From positions 62,001 to 126,000 of the forward strand of contig JACCGJ010001929.1 in assembly GCA_013407085.1 (NCBI GenBank): a stretch of 64,000 nucleotides of DNA, read 5' to 3'. The stretch comes from Atriophallophorus winterbourni. Lineage: Eukaryota > Platyhelminthes > Trematoda > Plagiorchiida > Microphallidae. The position numbers and the translations under genes are program-made. Positions 38,601 to 47,000 of the stretch are shown one piece after another. The notes beneath the pieces are model-generated. The model was given only the letters and a program-made list of their open reading frames with translations. It was not told the DNA's origin and ran no database searches. Positions within the stretch are counted from its first letter, which is position 1. Each line of letters opens with the position of its first letter.

Positions 38601-41600
38601 GGAATAGTCTAAGGTTTTACCTGATATTATTCAAAATCAATGAACAACTGAGGTCCCATTACACGAAAAATCAACGTTTTTGGCAGACTGGATTTACATG
38701 GGTACCATGTACGTAACTGAACGATCTAAACATCCCCGAATGCGGTAATCAGGTAAATAGAATTGGTTGCAAATTACATAACAATTCTAAATTATCGTAA
38801 ACAACATGAAAATCTACTCTTCTGCCGATTGAGACAGGCAGTAATGCCGGACTGAGCGAAGGGTTTCTGCATCGCCAACTTAATCCCCGTTGTAAAATGT
38901 ACCGAAAGATAATTCCATCTTCAATGCCATCGCGACCTTCAAACAAAAACGTTTATACTGAAATCGTTTTGACTCGAAACATTTCGAAGCGTGCATGCAA
39001 TTTTCGTAACCGGGTATACGGATGGAAAGTAATATACTTGACTGACAGTTGCTGCCAATATAGTTTCTCAAAGGAAAAATCAGTCCTTATTGTATGAAGG
39101 TGAAACGCATTTGGAGGAAGTTAACTACAAAAACCAACCACCACTTATGTGGCTAAGGAAGTGTTATTAGTGTGACCCGGTTTTTACTTCCTCTAGTGCT
39201 AGTAACGTCACTTAAAATTTTATAGAGGGAGTTATCCGTATGAATAGATATTATTGAACTCTTTTTCGTTAGACGAATTTAGCAAGTTCGTGAACAGGTG
39301 ATAAACGAGACAGCAGGTCTGACAAAAAAAGCAATCATGAACGAATTATCGAAAAACGAAAGTACAACGTCAAGAATTATAAAGTATTTCATACATGACG
39401 GTTTTTTCAATGAGAACCGTCATCACCTCGGCAACCGCTTCAGCCAAGGCGACAAATGGTCGCGTCTTCTCTCCCCGCGATCCAGCGATCAATCCCAACA
39501 CCAAACTGGAAGCTAGAATACCTGAGTGTAAAAACAAAACAGATTACCAGATCTTCGAACTCATTGCGCAAAGCGTGAGGGAGGTTAAACTGCGGACCTT
39601 TAAAAAACAAACGAAAGATGTCATTGCCATATAGTGAACCAAACTCAATGAATACAAATAAAATTACCGAACTTGCTAGGTTTTATTGTCTGGAAGCCTT
39701 GGAGTTATTACGATCACATAGTTGACTACACTGATTCCAAGCCCCGAAGCAAGGAATTCAAAGTGTCTATCCTTGAGCTGATCGGGCATACAAACTGAGA
39801 TTCGTATCCCTTTATGATATCGTGAAGCGAAACGGCTGATGTGCATTACCATTAAACAGACCTGATGCAGAACACGATCTAACATCAGCAAATGAAGCTG
39901 ACGTGTTAACGGCAGGTTGTGGAATAAATGGAATGAAACGGTGAGAAAATATCATTATTTGATCAGGCTAGATGCGAAGTTGTGGACAGCTTTGTAACAG
40001 AGAAATCGCGGGCTTAAACATCCACGCCTCTGCGAGTTGGAGGACACATATTAAACCTTCGGCAAACACTATCGTCACGTGAAGTAAATCCACATCGCAC
40101 GTAGTAACGCGAAATTAGGACTCAAAGTTTACTACACATAAAGGACATGTTTATCATCAAGAGATCACCCAATTATTTGAATTTTTCTACGCGAAAATAC
40201 AATACGCTGACTATAGTATTGGTAAACTGAACAGAGATCGGGCTAAAAATACCTACCTAAAACATTCGGGCCGCCGATTACACCGATATCACGTTTGTAG
40301 ATTACTTCTGTCGCATCTGCTTGATTTTCCGATTCCAGAGGTACGTAGCTTGTCACCGTCTGTGAACGGGGGTAGGAAATAATCGTTAGTTAAAAATCGA
40401 GACTTCTATTGGCTTCACCGTTATCGCATTGTTAGATGGTACTTACGATATTATCGGGTTAAGCAAATTATCAGATATAGGTTGGCATGACTACTTAATT
40501 ATCAACTCATTGGGAAACAGTTCATGCTGCGTGGCGGAGAAAAAATGGCAAATACAAATCGCAGTGTTTAAATTCCTATCAGGGTAATCGAGCAAGCAAC
40601 CAAATATAGCAACTAAGCCGTGACAAACTCGTCAACTAATGAAATAAACACCGAAATAGAGGACACTGGCACGCGAAGGATCCCATACTGAATTTTTACT
40701 GTTCGTTCGGGCTTAAATATAATGTTATTTGCCACACGGTTGTAACCTAGTGGTTAATTTGACACCAGTATTATCCAGCGCTCGTTTCCCTATCAGACGT
40801 ATGACCCGAATGGCATTTCGAGAGCACATCTATCAGTTAACTTCAAGGGGGCCGACCATTAGTTCTAATTTTTTAATAGTGATTAAGAGGGATTTCAACA
40901 GTCAATCGTCATCCAGCTGAGTTAGCGAGAACGGGCATGAGCATGTATCATGAAATAGTACAAAATGTCCAATTCTAGCGAGACGCAAAAATTAACAGCA
41001 ATGAAACCGTGCTTGATTAATTGGTTCGTATCACGCTAACAACACTCGATCCGATTCTTATGAATGGCAATACACCACCCTATGCACACCGCTATTTGTA
41101 CAAAAATGAATTAAAGTAAAACTGCATACTTTATAATAACGAGAAGACATTTCAAGTGTAACAAGATACTGCTTATCCTCGTAACGGTAGATGAAATCAC
41201 GAACGAGGATAACGAGTGATTGGATATCCAGCTGATGATCTACATCTCAGCAATTATCACGTACGACTTAATTTTCCATTCAGCGATGTTGACTATCCAT
41301 TGAAGTTACAAAAACGTAATCTGGGAGCTGTCGTTGGACTGTGCGTTACATCAAACAACATCGCTGTTGCCAACTCAAGAATTATTTGACGGGCAACTAA
41401 AATTTGATATTTACACTGGTGTGTATTTATGTTTTCAATTGTTCGTTCGAACACAACCTGTCGATATCGGTACCTTGAGGCAACGCGAGTCTGGTTATCT
41501 GAACCGATGGTACATAGAGTAAAAGCTATCAAACTTGCGTCGGGAAATATTCGAGGCTGTAAGATAAGTGTTTTCTTTTCAGTGCCATCAGTCTAATTCA

Positions 41601-44600
41601 CAACCAAACCTACTACCCGAGGTTTTTAGAACATTTGCACTCGTTAAATTAGAACAGCTTTCAGTAGCTTCGTAGGCTACGGCCACTTCTATTTTATATA
41701 CATTTTCGGTTCTAAAAATCAAATTCAATTTTAATGGTCTAAAAAGCATATAGCTTTACAAAAAACCACAGAATAATATGACAACAACGAATAATATAAC
41801 AAGCAAAAAATGGGATTAGATTGCTTACTGGGCAGTTCAAAAATCAAGTAAATATCCAAAGGGCAGAAATTGTTTTCGATTGGTGGGATAACAAATGTAG
41901 GTGTATGGTGTTAAGATGTATAGTTTTCTTCAATGCACGGGTTTAGGGTCAAATAGGCATCAAGGCTTCTCTTGAAAGTTTGCTGGTTTGGTGAGTTCAC
42001 AACATTATCTGGCAGATTGTTCCAAGTAAAACAAACTCGCACGGCAAAAAATGTCGTCTGCAGTTTAGTCTCGAGTGAGGGACAGTTAGAGTAAATGTGT
42101 GAGCTCTTGTATTATGTGAGCTCCGTAGATTCAATAAGCATTGTAGAGGGTGATTTTCAGTATTCAAAATATTGTAAACCAGAATCAAATCGCCTCGGAG
42201 ACGACCGACGTGGATAATCAAATAAATTCTGTATATTAGAAAACATTTTAACGCATTTCTCTTTCTTCAGTGCACTGCTAACAGGAAGGAACCAGCCACC
42301 TTCTTCATCACGCATTGGTGATTGTTCTTAAATCATGAGCGAGCCCCACATTGTCGTTCATGACCACATGCTATTTCCATGGTTTTGGTATAAATAAAAT
42401 CAGAGTTCAACTAAGTTAGATTTCAGTTTCGAAAACCGTCAGTTTGTCACTAAACAACCTTGAACCCAGCCACAGAGTTAAATCAGCGGATACAGATTAC
42501 CATGGATAGGCGGTATTCAATATTAGAAGGAAAGCTAGTCGACTAACAATCACCAATTTACTCTGGTGAAAAATATTGATTCCATAAAGCAATAGATAAA
42601 AAGTGGTCTTCAATTTTTGAAGGAGGAATTCCATATCAAAAGTAGTCGTACTCTAGATAAACGAATAAATTCAATCGACTGCAAATAAATCCCAATGTTG
42701 ATCAGAATCAACGATGAAACCAAATGAAGAAAGAGTAAAGAAACAACGGCTAGCAATTATACCAATAAGGCATATAATATCAAAAAATGCTGACTTACGG
42801 AATATAAGAGTGTCTTGAGTATGTTATCAGGAACAACATTCCTGCAAGCAAATAGTATTTTATTAGAGTTAGGGCCGTTTAACCTCAACAGAAAATTGGT
42901 CATTTTCTGGCTAAAATTCATGAATTGACTCCGACTGGTGAATATTGAGGCTGGGCCAAAAATTCCAAAAAGAACTAATTTTGACAGGTTGATTCAGCTT
43001 GCGCGCCTAATAACTTAGTTGTGGTTGCAGATTTGACTAGAATTTTTGCGATGAAATCATCAACAGATTATTTGAACAAATCCAAAGGAAGTTGCGTCAT
43101 CACAAAGAAAGTTTACAATGAATCGGTTATAGCAAGTTTTTTGGTAACGTTTCGCTTCTGAACACAGAAGCTTCGTCAGACCAAGGGTGTCGGTACGAAC
43201 AGTGTTCAGGTTTAAAAAATTTTCTTGACCAATAATGAGTTCTTTTAAGATAGACGGGCGAGATGCTGCGTTAATCCTTAAATTGTTTATTTTGTGTGCA
43301 GGTACGAACAGCGTTTTCGGAAGCCTTCCGAGAATTATCTAGAGGTTTAACCACCAAGTCCCTTGGTATGATTATATTCTACTGGCAGCTCAGATTGTAG
43401 ATGCGATGATTATACCATTTCGCTTCCGTTTCGGCTGTTCGTACCAGATGCCATTTTGAGATTCAAATCTGCGCATCATAAAAGGGTATTTCAGTCCGTA
43501 GAAAAATTGCTATTCTACAAGGTTGACCACCTCTTCAGCGATGATGCCGATAAGAGACGAGCTCATCAAGAAGTCAGTCGTAGACTAGCAAATAATGGTT
43601 ACCCTAAGAGCTTAATTAAGCGTCAACTGAGCCAAGTTAGACATCCGCAACCGAAAACAGAAAAAGTTTGGCGAGCTACGGTATCTCTACCATATGTCAA
43701 AAGCGTCTCCGAAGGAATAAGTCGAATTTTGAATAACGCAGGTAGTAGAGTAACACATAAGGGAGGTAGAACTCCGCTCCGTATTAATGCATCTCAAAGA
43801 TAAGACTCCTTTAGGTTGTGCGACCAATTGCATCTACAAAATCAAATGCAAGGGTTGCGCGGGGGTTTACATTGGACAAACGAGTATGAAAGCAACCTAG
43901 CAATCCCAGTAAATAAAAATCGCTGATTCGGAATTCTGCCCTAGCTGAACACGTGCTAGACACTGGTCACATCGTAGATCTTGATAACGTGGAAGTGATA
44001 AGACGGGGTGTGAAATCTTATAGGGAGGCTGTTGGAATAACAAAGGCTGGGGCGAATGCGGTGAACAAGGTAGATGGGGCGGATATCTCAACAATCTGGC
44101 GTTCGGTTCTGCAGCGGATAAGGATTAACGCGCATAACACCTAAAGTGCACATGGATTACGTAAGCAGTGTGTTAGCAGACGCTGTTCACACCTGTAGAC
44201 TTAATAAACAATTTAGGGATGAACACAGCATTTATGTGGTATGATTAATTATCTTGATCTCCCCTGTCTAGCTAAGAGAAATCAGGATTGGTCAAGAAAA
44301 TGCCATTTAAACCTGAACACTGTTCGTACCGACACCCTTGCTCTGACGAAGCTTCTGTTTTCAGGAGCGAAACGTTACCAAAAATTTGCTGTAACCGATT
44401 CGTTGTAAGGTATTGGAAAATATTCGAGACCGATCGGGAGTCCATAATCATTGCATCTTTTCATGATTATGAACACCCGATCGGTCTCGAAAATTTTCAT
44501 ATACCTTGCTATCCTAGAGCTAATTCAACTATAGATTCCAGAGAATCGACACAATTCAGATTGATTAAAATATGCAAATTTATGACGAAAGCATAGCACA

Positions 44601-47000
44601 GATAAACGAATGATTGAGTCTAGAATAAGTGAGCATTTGAAATCTAATCGATGGCTCGCAACTTTAGAAAACCATGTAATCTAACACAATTTGTAATGAA
44701 TACGTGCGTATTATTAGATATTTAGAGAATAATTGAAGCCTTAAGAAACAAGCCAGAAAATATGATACGAAGTTGAGGTAAAATAGATAGCGAACGAAAG
44801 ATACCGAAAGAACGTATGACCTAGAATAAGGTATGACGTAGAATAACATTAATATTACAAAAAATGAAAAAAAATATTTAAAGACGATTATTAATAAATC
44901 CGCAGCTGTGCCATAGCTTCATATCGATTGGAGTTAGCATTACTCGATTAAAGAAACATCATTCAGAGAGTTATGCCAACATGTGTTTTTTAAGGTGCCT
45001 GGGAATCGTGTTTTATTTATTTGTCGGAAAACTAGCATGCATGTGTAGGGCAAATAATATTGCAATTATAGTACGTGGTTTGATATATGGGTAAGTATTT
45101 TCACTATTCTTTGACAATTATATAAGATCAACGGTGAAATGTGCTTGTCAAAAGAGATTGTGATGAATCGATTTGGATCAAACACACAAAGGAATCGCAT
45201 CCTCATACTTCACACGATGACCCGCGATAGCCTAGAATCGAGATTTTCACCATCCTAGAAACAGGTGCATTTGTAAAGTGGAGTGACGGGGATTATTCAA
45301 ATACTACAGCATGTTATGGTGTATGACAGTAAAATCATTAGGGAAGCCCTCATGCTAATGTCACTCAACTAATTCACAAAAATTGAATTAATACCCATTC
45401 CATTCGAAATGTATGCACCTCAACTCAGTTTGTTTGTGCTTAGTATTCTACAGGTTTCGTGGCTGTTTTCATATTTTAGAATTTATTTTACATAACTGCA
45501 TGGCAATTAGAAATTTGGCACATTCTACTAGTGTATTGCTGCCCATGATGATGATGTAAATTGAGGTTGCCTGACGAGGGGGCTTTTGATTAAGTTGCTC
45601 TCTGATTGCCTGTTATTTGTTCAACGTTGATTCCACTTTACCAGAAGTGAACGTTATTTTAACTATCGGCTCTAGCTTATGGGTTAGGAACTCGATAGAG
45701 GTACTTTTCCCAAAATCAAGTTGAAGATACGACTTCTCCGATGCTGCTACTGGAGGCGTTCGAATGATCACGCGCCTTACTTTCGATGGCGCTTGATGAG
45801 GAACCATGGGCTGGACAGTATGCAAACTTCATGAGCGCGGTACCAGCGAAAGTTGAAAATAAACTTGGTAAACAGCCTGCTTACACGAGCGACTCAGATA
45901 TCTTCTGAAAATAATTTGGCTGAATAACGTGCTTTGCTGAAGGTTGCTCAAACGAAAATGGCTATCCATCAAGCTTCAGAGAAAGGAACATGCGCCTAAG
46001 GCCTTCCAGGATGATGTCTATTTTGACTCTCCGACCATTAAGGATGGAACAGATAATTGGGAGAATGTTTAATTCTGGGAAAGGTAATCAGACAACAAAT
46101 TAATTACCAGCTACCTCTTCAAGCAAACTCAATGTGCATTTACGATTTCTCATGTGGTGCGGGATACATCGGCCGTAGGACGCGCAAACTTGGACAACAA
46201 ATATAAGGACACCATAGGCCACCGAATAAAATCTGAGGATTAGTTTTTTGTTGTTTACACATTCCTAACAACGTGCCATGAGGACTTAGCTGATACCTTT
46301 ATAGAATGGCTGAAGCGATAACAATCATACTTTTAAAATCGAACGAATCAATTAACGACAGATGGTCATTTACCTGAACCAAATTAAAATGACAAGCTAG
46401 TATATATACTAGCTTGTCTTTATAACTTGGTTATATATGCGATAATTGAAATTGATATAACCAGTACCTTAAGAAATCCGGAAAAACATCAACCAAAGCG
46501 AGTTGCGTCTGAGCTTTTTTCAGCGTATTGTTCTGCACGGTTAAACTGGTTAGCCCGTTGCCTAATTAAATGATTGCATTGTGTACGAAACATTACCTGG
46601 TTTGACCAACAACGTAGACACCAGGCCAATGAAGGAACCAAGCAGATTCATTGTAACGCAGTAGCCTAGAGAAAAAAGGGCTGCCACACCTTGCTTGGAC
46701 GGGTTAATTTTTGCCGTGACTGTGCCAATTAGGAACAGAAAATAAACTCACCTGCGATTATATTGCAGGACAACAGAGGCAATACGGAAAAGTTGAGAGC
46801 TCGCATGAACAATTCTCCAAGTAATCCTGAAATTAATAAATCGGTATTCCAGCCTTACCAACGTATAAGGTTGCAACATCGGGTGCGTTGAATACGCGCA
46901 TGATAGCACCGACTCCAATCCCAATGAGAATACAGACCATGGTCAGAAAAAATGTAAGGTTACGTCTGACCAACGTGAGCATTTTCAATTGTAATGACAT
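32486..47000 (-). CDS. SLC1-family transporter (EAAT/dicarboxylate symporter), ten exons recognised, sodium-site residues replaced
   Basis: SLC1 proteins are trimeric membrane carriers moving glutamate, aspartate or neutral amino acids with sodium. Exons (minus): 47000-46859, 46826-46752, 46719-46597, 46561-46468, 40359-40257, 39521-39395, 37995-37762, 35433-35242, 33974-33840 and 32681-32486, about 473 codons. All junctions are GT..AG and phases agree except between the fourth and fifth, where a small exon of length 3n+1 is missing. TM1 (LTFFLTMVCILIGIGVGAIM), TM2 (GELFMRALNFSVLPLL), TM5, the HP1 region, TM7, HP2 and TM8 (DRLRTVLNV) follow family order and size. Family signatures are altered: the HP1 serine run is reduced to LASSLIALP, NMDGT is NANGS, and the NVLGD aspartate is His. 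It may be a divergent paralogue with changed ion coupling (inference). The start is the first ATG after an in-frame TAA. Confidence 0.9.
32682..33839 (-). other. SLC1 gene intron
   Basis: Between donor gtgagt and acceptor ttcctttag. Open frames at 32682-32891, 32936-33139 and 33515-33817 have no motif. Confidence 0.75.
33840..33974 (-). CDS. SLC1 gene exon: HP2 and start of TM8
   Basis: Phase 2 in after cccatttcag, phase 2 out before gtgagt. Reads LLSGLNVMALPAVPSASLIT then VFLIIRVFGIPETAVSLLFV and VEFIV. It aligns with [20 protein letters not shown] and DDITLIIAVDWFLD of mammalian EAATs: the hairpin tip GAAGIP becomes VMALPAVP, and the TM8 DWFLD becomes EFIVD. Confidence 0.92.
33975..35241 (-). 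other. SLC1 gene intron
   Basis: Open frame at 34387-34671 (-) has no motif; nothing else seen. Confidence 0.75.
35242..35433 (-). CDS. SLC1 gene exon: TM7 region
   Basis: Preceded by a strong acceptor (gctttcccattcag), 192 nt, phase 2 at both ends. Reads LIALPDLFNSCERLGVKPQL, then RTIAPFLTSFNANGSAAFIT and NVGQMIAIV. The hallmark NMDGT is NANGS: the aspartate that coordinates sodium and the neighbouring methionine are both replaced. Confidence 0.93.
36530..36785. repeat. Degenerate short tandem array in two inverted blocks
   Basis: From 36530 to 36640 variants of cacttaatcnncca recur every 15-18 nt. From about 36720 to 36785 the complementary unit (gattaa-tgtc) recurs three or four times. 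The blocks are separated by about 80 nt and could pair as a cruciform. No gene is associated. Confidence 0.7.
37543..37576. repeat. 17-bp tandem pair
   Basis: attaagataattacccgg followed at once by attaagataattaccgg, differing by one C. Confidence 0.85.
37762..37995 (-). CDS. SLC1 gene exon: TM4c-TM6 region to HP1
   Basis: Acceptor ttttcgtcactttcgtcaag, phase 2 in and out (TC|gtaagt), 234 nt. Contains LLPIAMISLIASSVARLD, a hydrophobic span LLALALFIASAVCYLSFIAL, the cytoplasmic-edge LVTRRN (LVTRKN in EAATs) and LLTAFSLASS, the start of the HP1 serine region. Alignment loses one residue relative to human EAATs at the WYAPVG motif, whose Trp-Tyr is replaced by Leu-Leu. An upstream acceptor at cggag would add about 13 residues but is weaker. 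Confidence 0.92.
37996..39394 (-). other. SLC1 gene intron
   Basis: Overlapping open frames at 38749-39097 on both strands without motif. Confidence 0.75.
39395..39521 (-). CDS. SLC1 gene exon: TM4
   Basis: Acceptor gtttttacactcag, phase 1 in, phase 2 out (AT|gtatga), 127 nt. Reads GILASSLVLGLIAGSRGEKT then RPFVALAEAVAEVMTVLIEK, matching LGLVVFSMCFGFVIG and FFDSLNEAIMRLVAVIM of EAATs in spacing. Confidence 0.88.
39522..40256 (-). other. SLC1 gene intron
   Basis: Open frame at 39676-39891 (-) has no recognised motif and is not needed for the protein. Confidence 0.75.
40257..40359 (-). CDS. SLC1 gene exon: extracellular TM3-TM4 loop
   Basis: Acceptor cccccgttcacag, phase 0 in, phase 1 out (TTAG|gtaggt). 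Reads TVTSYVPLESENQADATEV then YKRDIGVIGGPNVLG. The loop is poorly conserved in the family, so this exon rests on phase, splice sites and the join to the next exon. Confidence 0.75.
41905..42350 (-). mobile_element. CR1-like LINE 3'-end fragment
   Basis: On the minus strand: GRLRGDLILVYNILNTENHP, TRAHTFTLTVPHSRLNC, then in a shifted frame TWNNLPDNVVNSPNQQTFKR. This is the conserved C-terminus after the RT of CR1-group LINEs. Frameshifted and 5'-truncated. Confidence 0.85.
42351..43110. other. Intronic spacer, nothing recognised
   Basis: AT-rich sequence without open frames over 60 codons. Confidence 0.4.
43149..43179 (-). ncRNA. Hammerhead ribozyme core, PLE left terminal repeat
   Basis: Minus strand: CTGACGA, a stem II of GCTTCTG/CAGAAGC (7 bp) closed by TGTT, then GAAAC. 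CTGANGA allows any base at the N, so the core is canonical. Stems I and III were not resolved with certainty. Hammerheads in PLE terminal repeats are documented in many eukaryotes. Confidence 0.75.
44343..44373 (+). ncRNA. Hammerhead ribozyme core, PLE right terminal repeat
   Basis: Plus strand: CTGACGA, stem II GCTTCTG/CAGGAGC with a TTT loop and one G-U wobble (TCAG/AGG side), then GAAAC. Flanks (gttaccaaaaa..ttgct..taaccgattc) match the left copy in inverse orientation. The wobble leaves the fold possible. Confidence 0.75.
44407..44507. repeat. Foldback hairpin next to the PLE terminal repeat
   Basis: Arms 44407-44438 and 44476-44507 are near-perfect inverted copies around cgagaccgatcggg; an inner pair, ataatcat (44444-44451) and atgattat (44463-44470), extends it. 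The arm sequence is the outer end of the PLE terminal repeat, so this is two repeat ends head to head. Confidence 0.85.
44511..46115. other. Intronic sequence, possible decayed retroelement
   Basis: One frame, 45613-45825 (-), has a coding-like composition (APSKVRRVIIRTPPVAASEK) but no motif I can place. Otherwise nothing recognised. Confidence 0.35.
46120..46330 (+). mobile_element. Penelope-like GIY-YIG fragment
   Basis: Reads MCIYDFSCGAGYIGRRTRKL then, past a stop, GHHRPP. The C-x(n)-GAGYIGR-T-R pattern is the nuclease core of a different PLE subtype from the copy at 43800. Multiple stops; dead. Confidence 0.7.
46391..46418. repeat. Perfect 28-nt palindrome
   Basis: gacaagctagtata followed directly by its reverse complement. 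It sits about 50 nt inside the intron after the fourth SLC1 exon. Confidence 0.95.
46468..46561 (-). CDS. SLC1 gene exon: loop after TM3
   Basis: After a 35-nt intron (46596-46562), acceptor catttaattag; phase 1 in, phase 2 out. Reads NGLTSLTVQNNTLKKAQTQL then ALVDVFPDFL. The last part corresponds to the FLDLIRNMFPPNL stretch of EAATs. Confidence 0.88.
46597..46719 (-). CDS. SLC1 gene exon: end of TM2 and TM3
   Basis: After a 32-nt intron (46751-46720). Reads VTAKINPSKQGVAALFSLGY then a hydrophobic TM3, MNLLGSFIGLVSTLLV, ending KPG as in the HPG motif of EAATs. Confidence 0.92.
46752..46826 (-). CDS. SLC1 gene exon: TM2
   Basis: After a 32-nt intron (46858-46827). Codes GLLGELFMRALNFSVLPLLS and CNIIA, matching FPGELLMRMLQMLVLPLIIS of EAATs. 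The MR-L-x(4)-LPL pattern is the clearest family mark in the gene. Confidence 0.95.
46859..47000 (-). CDS. SLC1 gene first coding exon: TM1
   Basis: Opens MSLQLKMLTLVRRN, then a hydrophobic helix NLTFFLTMVCILIGIGVGAI and MRVFNAPDVATLYV. The ATG at 47000-46998 is the first after an in-frame TAA; a second at 46982 would drop six residues. The positive RR before TM1 fits a cytoplasmic N-terminus. Confidence 0.9.

Larger units (their letters stand above)
43110..44510 (+). mobile_element. Penelope-like element: post-RT region, GIY-YIG nuclease, inverted terminal repeats with hammerheads
   Basis: Coding part 43456-44140 (+): RRLANNGYPKSLIKRQLSQV and SLPYVKSVSEGISRILNNAG are the region between RT and nuclease in PLEs. 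The nuclease follows after a frameshift near 43800: CIYKIKCKGCAGVYIGQTS, then VLDTGHIVDLDNVEVIRRG. PLE proteins act in target-primed retrotransposition. The RT palm is absent, so the copy is 5'-truncated. The terminal repeats lie in opposite orientation, each with a hammerhead core: 43149-43179 on minus and 44343-44373 on plus. The copy is dead for protein but its ribozyme motifs look well kept. Confidence 0.85.
40360..46467 (-). other. 6.1-kb SLC1 gene intron region rich in mobile elements, hiding a small exon
   Basis: Flanked by gtactg and cccgttcacag. Phase shows that at least one exon of 3n+1 nt is missing here. A 13-nt candidate is 46309-46297, between cgcttcag and gtatca, coding SHSIK after the join, but it lies beside PLE sequence and may be chance. 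LINE (41905-42350), PLE (43110-44510) and a second PLE scrap (46120-46330) are listed separately. Confidence 0.6.

Noticed and set aside
39395..39634. 79-codon plus-strand ORF
   Set aside because: It is the complement of a transporter exon (39521-39395) plus intron.
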